From: Anaerolineae bacterium
GTDB taxonomy: Bacteria > Chloroflexota > Anaerolineae > JAAYZQ01
Length of the DNA: 33,910 nucleotides
Reading direction: 5' to 3'
Assembly (NCBI GenBank): GCA_016926595.1
Contig: JAFGOG010000062.1
Location: forward strand, 1 to 33,910
Positions within the stretch are counted from its first letter, which is position 1. Each line of letters opens with the position of its first letter. The position numbers were made by a program, and so were the translations under genes. Below the pieces are notes generated by a model that saw only the letters and a program-made list of their open reading frames with translations, was not told the DNA's origin and searched no databases. Positions 14,324-22,714 of the stretch are shown one piece after another.

Positions 14324-17143
14324 ATGAGCGACGATCATGTTGAGGATAGGCAAGATTTTTCCTCCCAGGTAAGAAGCATCCCACCTGAACGCGCTGAAAG
14401 ACTGCGTGTTCGGCGCCCCGGGTATGACCAGGTCCTCAAATTGGTACTGAAGTACAACGAGCTATCACCTGACAAACTTACACAGATGAGCGAGTCTGAT
14501 CTGAGTGAATCTTACATCCAGCCCCTGTTCGAGGCATTGGGTTGGTCAGTTGAAGTACCCATCAGTGTGACTGAAGGTAGATTCGCTCTGCTCGATTTTG
14601 AACTGGAATACAAGGGCCTGCGACTCCCTGTCGAGGTCAAGGGCTTAGGCAACCCGCTTGAGCTGCACCTAGGCTCGCTTCGACAGTGGCGCGGCGGCAG
14701 TAGCTGGGGGATCCTCACCAATTTCGAGATCATCCAGATATGGGACCTGGATCGGGAACGACTCGTTGTGGATACCAGCCCATTTCGCTACATTGTTGAT
14801 GGCAAGGAAGAACACGACCTGTTGGCGGCATCAGTCTTTTACGAGAAACTAGCCCATTCGCGTTTTGCTGCTTCCTCGACCGCTGCCGGGACAGGTTCGG
14901 GTGGGGGTGCGCAGCCTGGGGCAGCCGAGGCGACGGCCGAGAGTGATAATGTAGCTGCGGTCGAACGTCTGATCGCTGCTCTGTCCAACCCGAATGAGAG
15001 TGTCCGGCAGAGTACCGTCGAGGCTCTTGGGAAGCTCAAATCTCCACGCGCGGTCGAACCTCTGATTGCAGCCCTGTCTGATTCGAACGAGAGTATACGT
15101 CTGGCTGTTGTCAGAGCATTGGGCGAGATCGGAGACTCACGTGCGGTCGAGTCCCTTATCACGGCCCTGTCTGATCCGAACGAGAGCATATGCCAGGCAG
15201 TCATCGAGGCGTTGGGGCGGATTGGCGATCCACTTGCACTCAGGCCTCTGATGGCATTTATCTCAGATCCGAACGACAGCATACGCCTTGCCACTGTTGA
15301 GGCACTGAGCCGGATCAGCGTCTCCCAGGCGGCTGAGCCTCTGACTCGAGCCTTAGAGGATGAAAATGCGAGCGTACAGCAGGCTGCGGCTGCGGCATTA
15401 GCGAAAGCTGATACCCCCTCTGACGCGATCCCAACTGGTGCCACTCAGCCGATCTCGATTGCTGTCCGCGCCCTCGCAGACACCCCAAGCGAGGTTGACC
15501 TGCTGGGGTTTTCGGTCTATGCCGAGGCCCTGGCCGACTTCATTAAGAATGAGAGAACCGAGAAACCGTTGACCATCGGCATCGATGCAGCCTGGGGGAT
15601 GGGCAAGACGACCTTGATGCGGATGATTAGGGATCAACTGATGCAGAAGCGAGGTGGCAGACGGAAACGGTCGTTCCTAACTGTCTGGTTCAATGCCTGG
15701 AAGTATGATCAGGAAGAATCCTTGTGGGCAGCTCTGGCGCTGGAGATCTTGGCTCAGATCCGCCAGCAGTATAATTGGCGGGAGCGAGCACGACTTTGGG
15801 TCACCCTGAACCTCAAAAGACTTGACCGAGCATTGTTGTGGCGTAGTGCGCTCAAGCTGCTGCTCTATGCCATGGTGATCTACCTGTTGGGCGCAGCAGT
15901 GTACGGGATCGCAGTACTGTGGCTGGGCACGGTGCCTGTAGGGCAATACATAGGCACCGTAGGTGTCCTTGGATTTGTCGCAGCTTTGTATGCTGCCGGA
16001 AAAGAGGTCTACGACCGCATCACCGGTCCCTTCGATCTGAAACTCTCAGAATACGTTCGTGAGCCGAACTACAAAGAGAGGGTTGGCTTCCTGGCCGAGT
16101 TCGAGGAAGACTTTGCAAGGGTAATAGAAGTGGTCACCGAAGGTGGAAAATGGCCCCTTGTAGTGTTCATCGATGACCTGGATCGCTGTGCGCCGCCTAA
16201 ACCTGCCGAGATCATCGAGGCCATCAACATCCTCTTGGATGCCAAGCACTGTGTTTTTGTCATTGGCATGGACGCCCAGACGGTGGCAGGCAGCATTGAG
16301 GCCAAGTACAAGGATTTGAAAGAGTGTCTCAGCGACAGCGACGACCCCGGTGGCCTGACCCTGAGCCAGCGCTTCCTCGAGAAAATCGTCCAGATCAGCT
16401 TCCATATCCCTACTGCTGACCCGGAAACCATTGTGTCTTTTGTTCATACCAATCTTGGCGCACTGGCCAGAACTACCCCGGAGGGATCAGCCCAGCAAGA
16501 GATCACAGAAGCCGAGCAGTTGATCAAGGCCGAACAGAGGGTGGGAAAAACGCTGGAGGAAGCAGTCCAGACCGTCCAGGCAGACAGACCGGATCTGCGG
16601 CAGGAGGCGGTAGTAGAGGCACGACGGGAGATTGTAGCCCACACCTTCGATGATTCTGAGCAGGTACGAAGCGCCGTTTGCATGGCGGCACCGTACCTGG
16701 GCTACAATCCACGCAAGATCAAACGGTTCATCAACATCTTTCGGCTTGAAGCCTTCATCGCCAACCGGCGCGGGTTGTTGGAAAGCAAAGCGGTTCAATT
16801 GGACTCTCTGGCGAAATGGATAATCGTTGCACTTCGCTGGCCAGTAGTGATTGCGGGTATGAAAATCGACCGGAGTTTTGTCCACAATCTATTGGATGCG
16901 CATGAGACACAAGAGAAGTTGAGAGGACCTCAGCCCCACACTAGCGACGGGAAGGCGCAGGAGCGCCTCACCAGAGAACTCGAAAACCGTCTGGGGAAAA
17001 ACCAACGGCTGAGGCAACTCCTGGATGCAAGTGATCTCATCAGCCTCCTCAAGACCATGACTGCGGTTGATATGAACATGTTCCCCTATTATCTTCACCT
17101 GGCGCGGGTACCAGCCGAGCAGCCCGCCAGGGAGTCTAGTTAG
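14324..17143 (+). CDS. PD-(D/E)XK nuclease-like, HEAT-repeat, KAP-family membrane NTPase
   Basis: 939 residues; ATG 14324 lies six bases after AAGGAG (ATG 14321 is also possible). Residues 20-150 resemble the N-terminal nuclease fold of HsdR/MmeI-type enzymes (ESYIQPLFEALGWSVEVP), with D91 in LLDFEL and E104-x-K106 in PVEVKG as the PD-(D/E)XK site. Residues about 210-360 hold five 31-residue HEAT/PBS-like repeats (AVEPLIAALSDSNESIR and kin). A KAP P-loop domain follows: Walker A AAWGMGKTT (K428), two hydrophobic segments at about 508-560, and Walker B VVFIDDLDRC (D617, D618). KAP NTPases are membrane-tethered and recur in phage-defence loci. GC is lower (about 52% in a sampled line) than in the methylase. 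It is co-directional with the BrxD module downstream. Confidence 0.85.
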   Translation: MSDDHVEDRQDFSSQVRSIPPERAERLRVRRPGYDQVLKLVLKYNELSPDKLTQMSESDLSESYIQPLFEALGWSVEVPISVTEGRFALLDFELEYKGLRLPVEVKGLGNPLELHLGSLRQWRGGSSWGILTNFEIIQIWDLDRERLVVDTSPFRYIVDGKEEHDLLAASVFYEKLAHSRFAASSTAAGTGSGGGAQPGAAEATAESDNVAAVERLIAALSNPNESVRQSTVEALGKLKSPRAVEPLIAALSDSNESIRLAVVRALGEIGDSRAVESLITALSDPNESICQAVIEALGRIGDPLALRPLMAFISDPNDSIRLATVEALSRISVSQAAEPLTRALEDENASVQQAAAAALAKADTPSDAIPTGATQPISIAVRALADTPSEVDLLGFSVYAEALADFIKNERTEKPLTIGIDAAWGMGKTTLMRMIRDQLMQKRGGRRKRSFLTVWFNAWKYDQEESLWAALALEILAQIRQQYNWRERARLWVTLNLKRLDRALLWRSALKLLLYAMVIYLLGAAVYGIAVLWLGTVPVGQYIGTVGVLGFVAALYAAGKEVYDRITGPFDLKLSEYVREPNYKERVGFLAEFEEDFARVIEVVTEGGKWPLVVFIDDLDRCAPPKPAEIIEAINILLDAKHCVFVIGMDAQTVAGSIEAKYKDLKECLSDSDDPGGLTLSQRFLEKIVQISFHIPTADPETIVSFVHTNLGALARTTPEGSAQQEITEAEQLIKAEQRVGKTLEEAVQTVQADRPDLRQEAVVEARREIVAHTFDDSEQVRSAVCMAAPYLGYNPRKIKRFINIFRLEAFIANRRGLLESKAVQLDSLAKWIIVALRWPVVIAGMKIDRSFVHNLLDAHETQEKLRGPQPHTSDGKAQERLTRELENRLGKNQRLRQLLDASDLISLLKTMTAVDMNMFPYYLHLARVPAEQPARESS

Positions 17144-17268
17144 GGGAGTTTAGAAGTGCAGAAAGGGCGATTGCCGTGCTCTTCCAGGAACTGGGAGTGC
17201 AGACGAGTTGGAGGTCAGGAACACGGTCAGAGCAACTGAGCCCGTGGACAGGAAGGGGACAAGAAACG

Positions 17269-18099
17269 ATGCAAAATGCACCAAGTCACCTCACTCAGGC
17301 TATCAGGACCGAATTGGAGGGTCTGAATCAGGAGATTGCCGACGATGTTGCCCGACGCTCGAAGGTCAGGCGGATAGTTACCGATCTGCTCAAGGCGTTG
17401 GAGGAGAATGATGCCGACGCGGCCGCCCGGATTCTGCAGAATCGGACGGGGCAGTTGACCGACATCTACCCTCGGGCAAAAACGACGTTGGAGAAACTAG
17501 GCCTAGACCTCAACCGGCGCCAGGAAGAGCAGTTGCGAGAGACTTGCACCAGGCTGGAGGAGTACTGCCGGGCTGAACGGATCCCCCTGAAAGGCAAGCC
17601 ACCCAAGTATACGGCTGATCACCTTCTGGAGATAGAATTTGACCGCAAAAAGATCCGGACCAAGGTGGGCATTCAGTCCTTGAGCACGTTCGAGTGGCCC
17701 AGCGTGCGCGACGCCCTCGCGGCAGAACGGGCACGGCTATGGCAGCGCCCCTTCAATGCCGCCAGTTTCCGCGACCGGCTCGTTCAGGCCTACAGGGAAC
17801 TGGAGCGTGTCGGTCCCAGCCCTACCGGCTGGGCTTCCCTGGAAGGAGTCTACCAAATCCTGAAGCAGCAGGTCGAGAACGAAGGCACTGGCTGGCGAAA
17901 GGGCGGGCGCCTGATTGCATACTACAAGGATGAATTCAGCGCCGACCTGTCCCTGTTGTGGGAGGCGCAGGCTTTGAAGCAACTAGGCTCACCTCACGTC
18001 GAGCTAAGCTCCATCCGAGATCCCCGCCGGGCCTATAAGGTGATCCAACCCGATCACAACGTTGGGTTCTACGGTTTCTTGCGGCCAGGGGAGGTGTAG
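17269..18099 (+). CDS. Unknown protein preceding the BrxD-like ATPases
   Basis: 276 residues from ATG 17269, about ten bases after GGAAGGGG. A GTG at 17176 would add 31 residues and is not excluded. The N-terminal third is predicted helical, probably coiled coil (RTELEGLNQEIADDVARRSK, LRETCTRLEEYCR). The C-terminal half looks globular, with a likely winged-helix-like stretch (LEGVYQILKQQVENEG) and ends in GFYGFLRPGEV. I recognise no family. It ends two bases before the first DUF2791 ATPase and is surely co-translated with it, so it is probably a structural partner or loader for those ATPases. Codon use matches the lower-GC inner module. Confidence 0.65.
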   Translation: MQNAPSHLTQAIRTELEGLNQEIADDVARRSKVRRIVTDLLKALEENDADAAARILQNRTGQLTDIYPRAKTTLEKLGLDLNRRQEEQLRETCTRLEEYCRAERIPLKGKPPKYTADHLLEIEFDRKKIRTKVGIQSLSTFEWPSVRDALAAERARLWQRPFNAASFRDRLVQAYRELERVGPSPTGWASLEGVYQILKQQVENEGTGWRKGGRLIAYYKDEFSADLSLLWEAQALKQLGSPHVELSSIRDPRRAYKVIQPDHNVGFYGFLRPGEV

Positions 18100-18101
18100 C
18101 G

Positions 18102-19313
18102 ATGCGCGTACAGTGGGAACAGATGGAGCCTCCCGCGCGCGGGCGAGCTCTAAACATCGTCAACCGTCTGCGGGAAGGAGTACCACCCCAGGAGGATGTG
18201 TTCCTCTTCTCGATAGGGAGGGACGAGCTTCTCGACTACTTTGAGCGGGTGCTGGGCGACATATCCGCCTTTGGCCAGCAAGGCACCAAGTTCATTCAGG
18301 CTGACTATGGTCACGGCAAGACCCACTTTCTGGACATGCTGGCCCAGTTGGCTTTGGACCACAACTTTGTGGTGTCGATCGTCACGCTTGACCGGGAGAA
18401 AGCGCCTTTCAACAAGCTGGAAATGGTCGTGCCTTTGATTATGGGTGGGATCATGACCCGCAGCGCGCGGCAGAATGCTTTGGGACGCCTCCTGCAACAA
18501 TGGGCAGAGAAGGTCAGAGACCTTGACAGCAATGCGATCCTTCGCCAGATCGACGAAGATGAAGGGTTGCAGTTGCTGTTCCCAGATTTTCGTCTCAAAC
18601 TGGTGGAATATGCCCGGGCGCACAACCGGCAGGGAGGTCCCTGCTTTGAAGACTGCCTCCAGATTGAAAAGTGGTTCCGGGGAGTGGAGACCAAATCCAA
18701 GACGTTCAGGAACATTCCGGCCTACCTGGCTGCCTTCGTCCAGTTCATCCGGCATTTGGGCTACAGCGGTTTTGTCGTGATGCTCGACGAGGCCGAGTCG
18801 ATCACTTTGCTCAGCCGCATCACCAACCGCGACCAGGCCAACGAGAACCTGCGGCAGATCATAGATAACCAGGACCTGGATGGCTTTTACTTTGTCTTTG
18901 CCTCAACCCCCAGCTTCCTCAGCGGAGAGGATGATCGTGGCGCGCAGACCTATCCCGCGCTTTGGCGGCGTATCAGCGATCCCCTGAGACCGATCGGTCA
19001 GCGGGCGCTGGACAAGGTCATCGTCGAATTGCCCGCCCTGAGCGCGGAAGAGTTCTTTGGGCTGGCGCGCCGCATCAAGACGATTTATCAGATTGCGTAC
19101 GATCGCGATATGCCCGAACTCACAGACCAGCACCTGCAGAGGGTGGCACAGTATGTCAAAGTCCGTACCGACAAGAGCGTGCGCACGCTGGTCAGAAGCA
19201 CAGTCATGCTTTTGGATGAGTTGAGAAACGATCAAAGTCTGGACATCGTCTCCAACTATGAATTGTTTGTGGAGCGCGTAATCCAGGACGAAGAACGGAG
19301 ACTCGCGTTGTAG
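18102..19313 (+). CDS. BrxD-like (DUF2791) ATPase, first copy
   Basis: 403 residues; ATG 18102 lies two bases after the previous stop with GGGGAGG seven bases upstream. The opening ALNIVNRLREGVPPQEDVFLF and IGRDELLDYFERVL are typical of DUF2791/BrxD. Walker A is ADYGHGKTHFL (K73, T74) and Walker B FVVMLDEAESI (D229, E230), followed by a sensor-like VFASTPSFL. BrxD is an ATPase of type 2 BREX systems, usually beside the helicase BrxHI, as found two genes downstream here. No PglX or PglZ gene is in the window, so it serves a different or split system. It shares its fold and motif spacing with the next gene, indicating an old duplication. Confidence 0.85.
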   Translation: MRVQWEQMEPPARGRALNIVNRLREGVPPQEDVFLFSIGRDELLDYFERVLGDISAFGQQGTKFIQADYGHGKTHFLDMLAQLALDHNFVVSIVTLDREKAPFNKLEMVVPLIMGGIMTRSARQNALGRLLQQWAEKVRDLDSNAILRQIDEDEGLQLLFPDFRLKLVEYARAHNRQGGPCFEDCLQIEKWFRGVETKSKTFRNIPAYLAAFVQFIRHLGYSGFVVMLDEAESITLLSRITNRDQANENLRQIIDNQDLDGFYFVFASTPSFLSGEDDRGAQTYPALWRRISDPLRPIGQRALDKVIVELPALSAEEFFGLARRIKTIYQIAYDRDMPELTDQHLQRVAQYVKVRTDKSVRTLVRSTVMLLDELRNDQSLDIVSNYELFVERVIQDEERRLAL

Positions 19314-19324
19314 GTCAGGTGTTT

Positions 19325-20572
19325 ATGGGGACACAAGCTAATCTTAGGGCAATCGTCGCAGAGGCCAAACGAAAAGGCTATTTTGACCCTGACGACCATC
19401 CCAAGTTACGCCTGAGCCAGCAAGAGGTCCTCGAGCTCATGGGCCTTCTGAGCAAAAAAGGAATCCCCTACGGCCGGCCCGAGGTCGAGGTCAGGCCGAT
19501 GGATGAGCTCACAGCCAAGGAGGCCCTCCGCATCATCGACGCTCTGCGCAGAGGGGTTCCTGCTGCCGAGGGGACGGCTTACTACTCTGTGGGTCGGGAT
19601 GATCTACTGGATCGGGTAGCAGGAGACCTAAAGGCCGTGGCGAACGGCAGGTCCCTGGTTCGGTCTCTAAACGCCGACATCGGCCAGGGTAAGACGCACG
19701 TCTTGTACCTATTGCGTGAGTTTGCCTTCGCCCACGATTTTGCGGTGAGCATTGTCACGCTGTCCCAAAACTCGTGCCCACTGTATGACTTTATGGCCGT
19801 CTACAATCAGACCATGTGGGGGCTGCGCACGGACGATCAACGACACAAACCGGCGCTGTCCAACATCATCGACCGCTGGGTGGAGGGTATCCGCGAATTG
19901 AACCCAGATCGCGTGAGACGGATTGTCGAGCAGGAACTGCCAAAAGATCTACGCGAGATCATGGCGGCCTATGTCGACGCGACCAACCTTTTTCGCCCCA
20001 ACGAAACGAACCGACAGCTCATCCTCAAATACCTCAGCGGCGAAAAGATGGCTCTCGGCGATATCCGCCGGCTGAGGATCGGCTTCCGGCTGGACAGCGA
20101 CAATGCCCTGCAGATCTTGAGCGAGATGGCCACGACGATCCGCTATATCGGGTTTAAAGGGATCTGCATTCTGTTTGACGAGGCAGATGCCATTCATTCA
20201 TTTGCCCACTCATCCCAGCGGGACCAAGCCTATGCGAACCTCCAACAGATCATCCAGCAGAGCCAGTGGTTCCCCCACTGCTACTTTCTCTATGCGACAA
20301 CGCCCTCCTTCTTTGACAGCCAAGGTGGTGGCTGGCTGGCCCAACAGCTTGGTTCTGATAGCATGCTAGAGTTGGGACCGCTAGGTATTGAGGAGAGGCA
20401 AGCGATAGCCACCAAGATCTGCAAGGTTTATGCACGGGCTACCGGTTGGGAGGCTCCGTTTGACGTGATAAAGGTCATCCACAAGGCTGCCGATCGGATG
20501 ACAGGGGAACGGGTCGGAGACTATGTCCGCAAGACAATAGCCATCCTGGACGAGAAAAAGGTCACCGCATGA
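19325..20572 (+). CDS. BrxD-like (DUF2791) ATPase, second copy
   Basis: 415 residues from ATG 19325 (AGG five bases upstream; GTG 19319 is an alternative). An extra N-terminal segment of about 50 residues (RAIVAEAKRKGYFDPDD, then LSQQEVLELMGLLSKKG) precedes the ATPase and looks like a small helical recognition domain. The core repeats the plan of its neighbour: RIIDALRRGVPAAEGTAYYS, Walker A ADIGQGKTHVL (K123), Walker B ICILFDEADAI (D285, E286), then YATTPSFF. The paired ATPases may form mixed rings. The stop overlaps the helicase start as ATGA (20569-20572), which implies coupled, stoichiometric synthesis. Confidence 0.85.
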   Translation: MGTQANLRAIVAEAKRKGYFDPDDHPKLRLSQQEVLELMGLLSKKGIPYGRPEVEVRPMDELTAKEALRIIDALRRGVPAAEGTAYYSVGRDDLLDRVAGDLKAVANGRSLVRSLNADIGQGKTHVLYLLREFAFAHDFAVSIVTLSQNSCPLYDFMAVYNQTMWGLRTDDQRHKPALSNIIDRWVEGIRELNPDRVRRIVEQELPKDLREIMAAYVDATNLFRPNETNRQLILKYLSGEKMALGDIRRLRIGFRLDSDNALQILSEMATTIRYIGFKGICILFDEADAIHSFAHSSQRDQAYANLQQIIQQSQWFPHCYFLYATTPSFFDSQGGGWLAQQLGSDSMLELGPLGIEERQAIATKICKVYARATGWEAPFDVIKVIHKAADRMTGERVGDYVRKTIAILDEKKVTA

Positions 20573-22707
20573 GCGATGAACTGACCGATCTCTTCGTGGC
20601 AGAGCTTGGCTTTGAGCGCAAACCGCCATCCCGTCCCGGGTTGCAGCGAGCCATCAGCGCTTTCCTCGGACCGCACCTGGAGCAAAAGACCCCGATCCAG
20701 GAACAGGCCATCGAGGTCATCTATGACGGCGCCGACGTTCTCTTGATCTCGGCCACGGCCAGCGGCAAGACAGAAGCGGCCATGATCCCTATCGCCGCTC
20801 GATTGCTGGGCCAACCAGATAGACCAGTGGCGCTTTATGTCGCACCCACCCGTGCGTTACTGAACGATCTACACAGACGTTTGGAGGCACCGCTGCGCCA
20901 GTTAGGCCTCGAAGCTCGAATCCGGCACGGGGATCGGGCACTGCCAGAGGATACAAGCCACATCAGGGTGCTCTTCACGACACCCGAGTCTTTAGATGTG
21001 TTGTTGTCCAAGAACACCTCCTTGCTCAAACAGGTCAGATACGCGGTCGTAGACGAGGTTCACCAGATCTTTGGCACACCTCGCGGTGATCAACTGGCTT
21101 TCTTGCTGCAAAGGTTGGAGCATTTCGCCGGACATCGCGTCCAGCGATTAGCCCTGTCTGCCACGGTGGGTAATCCGGGTGAGATCGCCGGGTGGCTTTG
21201 TCCCCAACACGAGCCGGCACGGGTGATCTCGGCGGCAGGCGGCAGACGAATCATCGCCAACTTGCACTGGATGTCTGAACTGTCAATGCTGTGCGACCTA
21301 CTGCGCTCCAGTCAGTACGACAAGATCCTGTGCTTTGTCAATTCCAGGCGACGATGCGATGATATATACCTCCTTCTGCGCGATTTACAGCCGCACGAGA
21401 GCTTTGTCCACTATTCAACCCTAACCAAGGAACAACGGGAGTATGTGGAGCGCGGCTTCAAGTCTGCGCAGATGGCCATTTGCGTGGCGACGACCACACT
21501 GGAACTTGGGATCGACATCGGCTCCATCCAAGAGGTGATCCTGGTGGATGCACCGACCACGGTCAATAGCTTCCTCCAGCGTATTGGGCGTGGTGGTCGG
21601 CGCGGACAATACACGTACGTTACCGTCATTCCTCAGAACCCCCTCGAACTCCTTCAATTCGCTACTATGCTCCGGCTGGCAGAGAATGGACAGGTGGAGG
21701 GGCAGACAGCAGGCCAGCCTTACAGTGTATCCATCCAGCAGATCTTTTCTATTCTCGCCGGAAAGCGCCGCCTCTGTCTTCATCCAGATGAGTTGACTGA
21801 GCAGTTCGGGGTGTTCCCCTGGCTGGCTGCGGAGCAGATCCACGCCACGCTTGATAGACTGGTCGACCAGGAGTTCCTGCGGCGCGAGCCCGGCCAGAGG
21901 ATCTATCAAGTCGGCTCCAAGTTGGAGGATCTCATCGAGGGGAGAGAGATCTATACCAACATCTCTGCGCAAGATGCCGGCACACCAGTCTTTCACAGTG
22001 GACGTCTCCTGGCATCCCTACCTCTAAGCCCCAACCACATCAGACACGGAAATGTGATCCTGTTTGCCGGGCGCTTTTGGCGGATCACCGGTATCTCGGA
22101 TCGCGGTCTGACGGTTGATCTAGTCCACCCAGTGACCAATCCTGTCCGACCAGTCTGGGGCAGCAGGGGTGCTTTCGCAGCAAGCTCTCTACTCGCCCAT
22201 GGGATGCACGATCTGCTGTTGAGCCAGCCGACCCTGTCCGATCATCAGATTGACAAAGAGTGTGCCCGCCAACTGGAAATGCTCTATCACCGCACTGCCG
22301 GTTTGCAGACAACCAAAGGCGCGGTGTGGCAGGAACGCGTGGGCGACAGGTACATGTACTATACCTTCGCCGGAGCGACAGAGAATCAGATCGTGCGTCT
22401 GCTCTTTGAAGAGAATGGCCTGCGGTGTGAACCGGCGGCGCGAGCGGAAGGGATCGCTCTCATTTCTGGAGAGCCACTAGACTTTGATTGCCTCCCTCAC
22501 GATCCTGGGCGCATAGCCGCTACCGTCGCGACCCACTGGCGCCGTTTTACCAACTGGATCAGCACCGGTCCATACTTTGAGCTCTTGCCCCCTGCCCTCA
22601 GGCGTGACGAAACGGTTGCCCAGATCGCGAACTCGGCGGTCGTTGAGACGGTGGCCGGTCTTTCCAGAGCATCGGTAGTGCCCGTCGACTTACAGCTTGT
22701 GAGGTAG
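20569..22707 (+). CDS. BrxHI/Lhr-like DEVH-box helicase
   Basis: 712-residue superfamily 2 helicase. Q-like segment TPIQEQAIEVI, Walker A SATASGKTEAA (K67), DEVH box VVDEVHQIF (D162-H165), motif III LALSATVGNP, and motifs V/VI TTTLELGIDIG and QRIGRGGRRG show a complete motor. The C-terminal 300 residues include a winged-helix-like region (LTEQFGVFPWLAAEQIHATL) as in Lhr-type helicases. BREX type 2 BrxHI is an Lhr-like helicase paired with BrxD; the same pairing here supports the call. It probably translocates on or remodels DNA during discrimination or processing of foreign DNA. The start overlaps the BrxD-like stop. It is the last gene of the lower-GC module. Confidence 0.85.
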   Translation: MSDELTDLFVAELGFERKPPSRPGLQRAISAFLGPHLEQKTPIQEQAIEVIYDGADVLLISATASGKTEAAMIPIAARLLGQPDRPVALYVAPTRALLNDLHRRLEAPLRQLGLEARIRHGDRALPEDTSHIRVLFTTPESLDVLLSKNTSLLKQVRYAVVDEVHQIFGTPRGDQLAFLLQRLEHFAGHRVQRLALSATVGNPGEIAGWLCPQHEPARVISAAGGRRIIANLHWMSELSMLCDLLRSSQYDKILCFVNSRRRCDDIYLLLRDLQPHESFVHYSTLTKEQREYVERGFKSAQMAICVATTTLELGIDIGSIQEVILVDAPTTVNSFLQRIGRGGRRGQYTYVTVIPQNPLELLQFATMLRLAENGQVEGQTAGQPYSVSIQQIFSILAGKRRLCLHPDELTEQFGVFPWLAAEQIHATLDRLVDQEFLRREPGQRIYQVGSKLEDLIEGREIYTNISAQDAGTPVFHSGRLLASLPLSPNHIRHGNVILFAGRFWRITGISDRGLTVDLVHPVTNPVRPVWGSRGAFAASSLLAHGMHDLLLSQPTLSDHQIDKECARQLEMLYHRTAGLQTTKGAVWQERVGDRYMYYTFAGATENQIVRLLFEENGLRCEPAARAEGIALISGEPLDFDCLPHDPGRIAATVATHWRRFTNWISTGPYFELLPPALRRDETVAQIANSAVVETVAGLSRASVVPVDLQLVR

Positions 22708-22714
22708 TGTTGCG

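Noticed and set aside
14953..15410. Regularly spaced similar DNA units resembling a repeat array
   Set aside because: The roughly 93-base period equals 31 codons and encodes degenerate HEAT-like protein repeats; there are no identical repeats with unique spacers, so it is not CRISPR.
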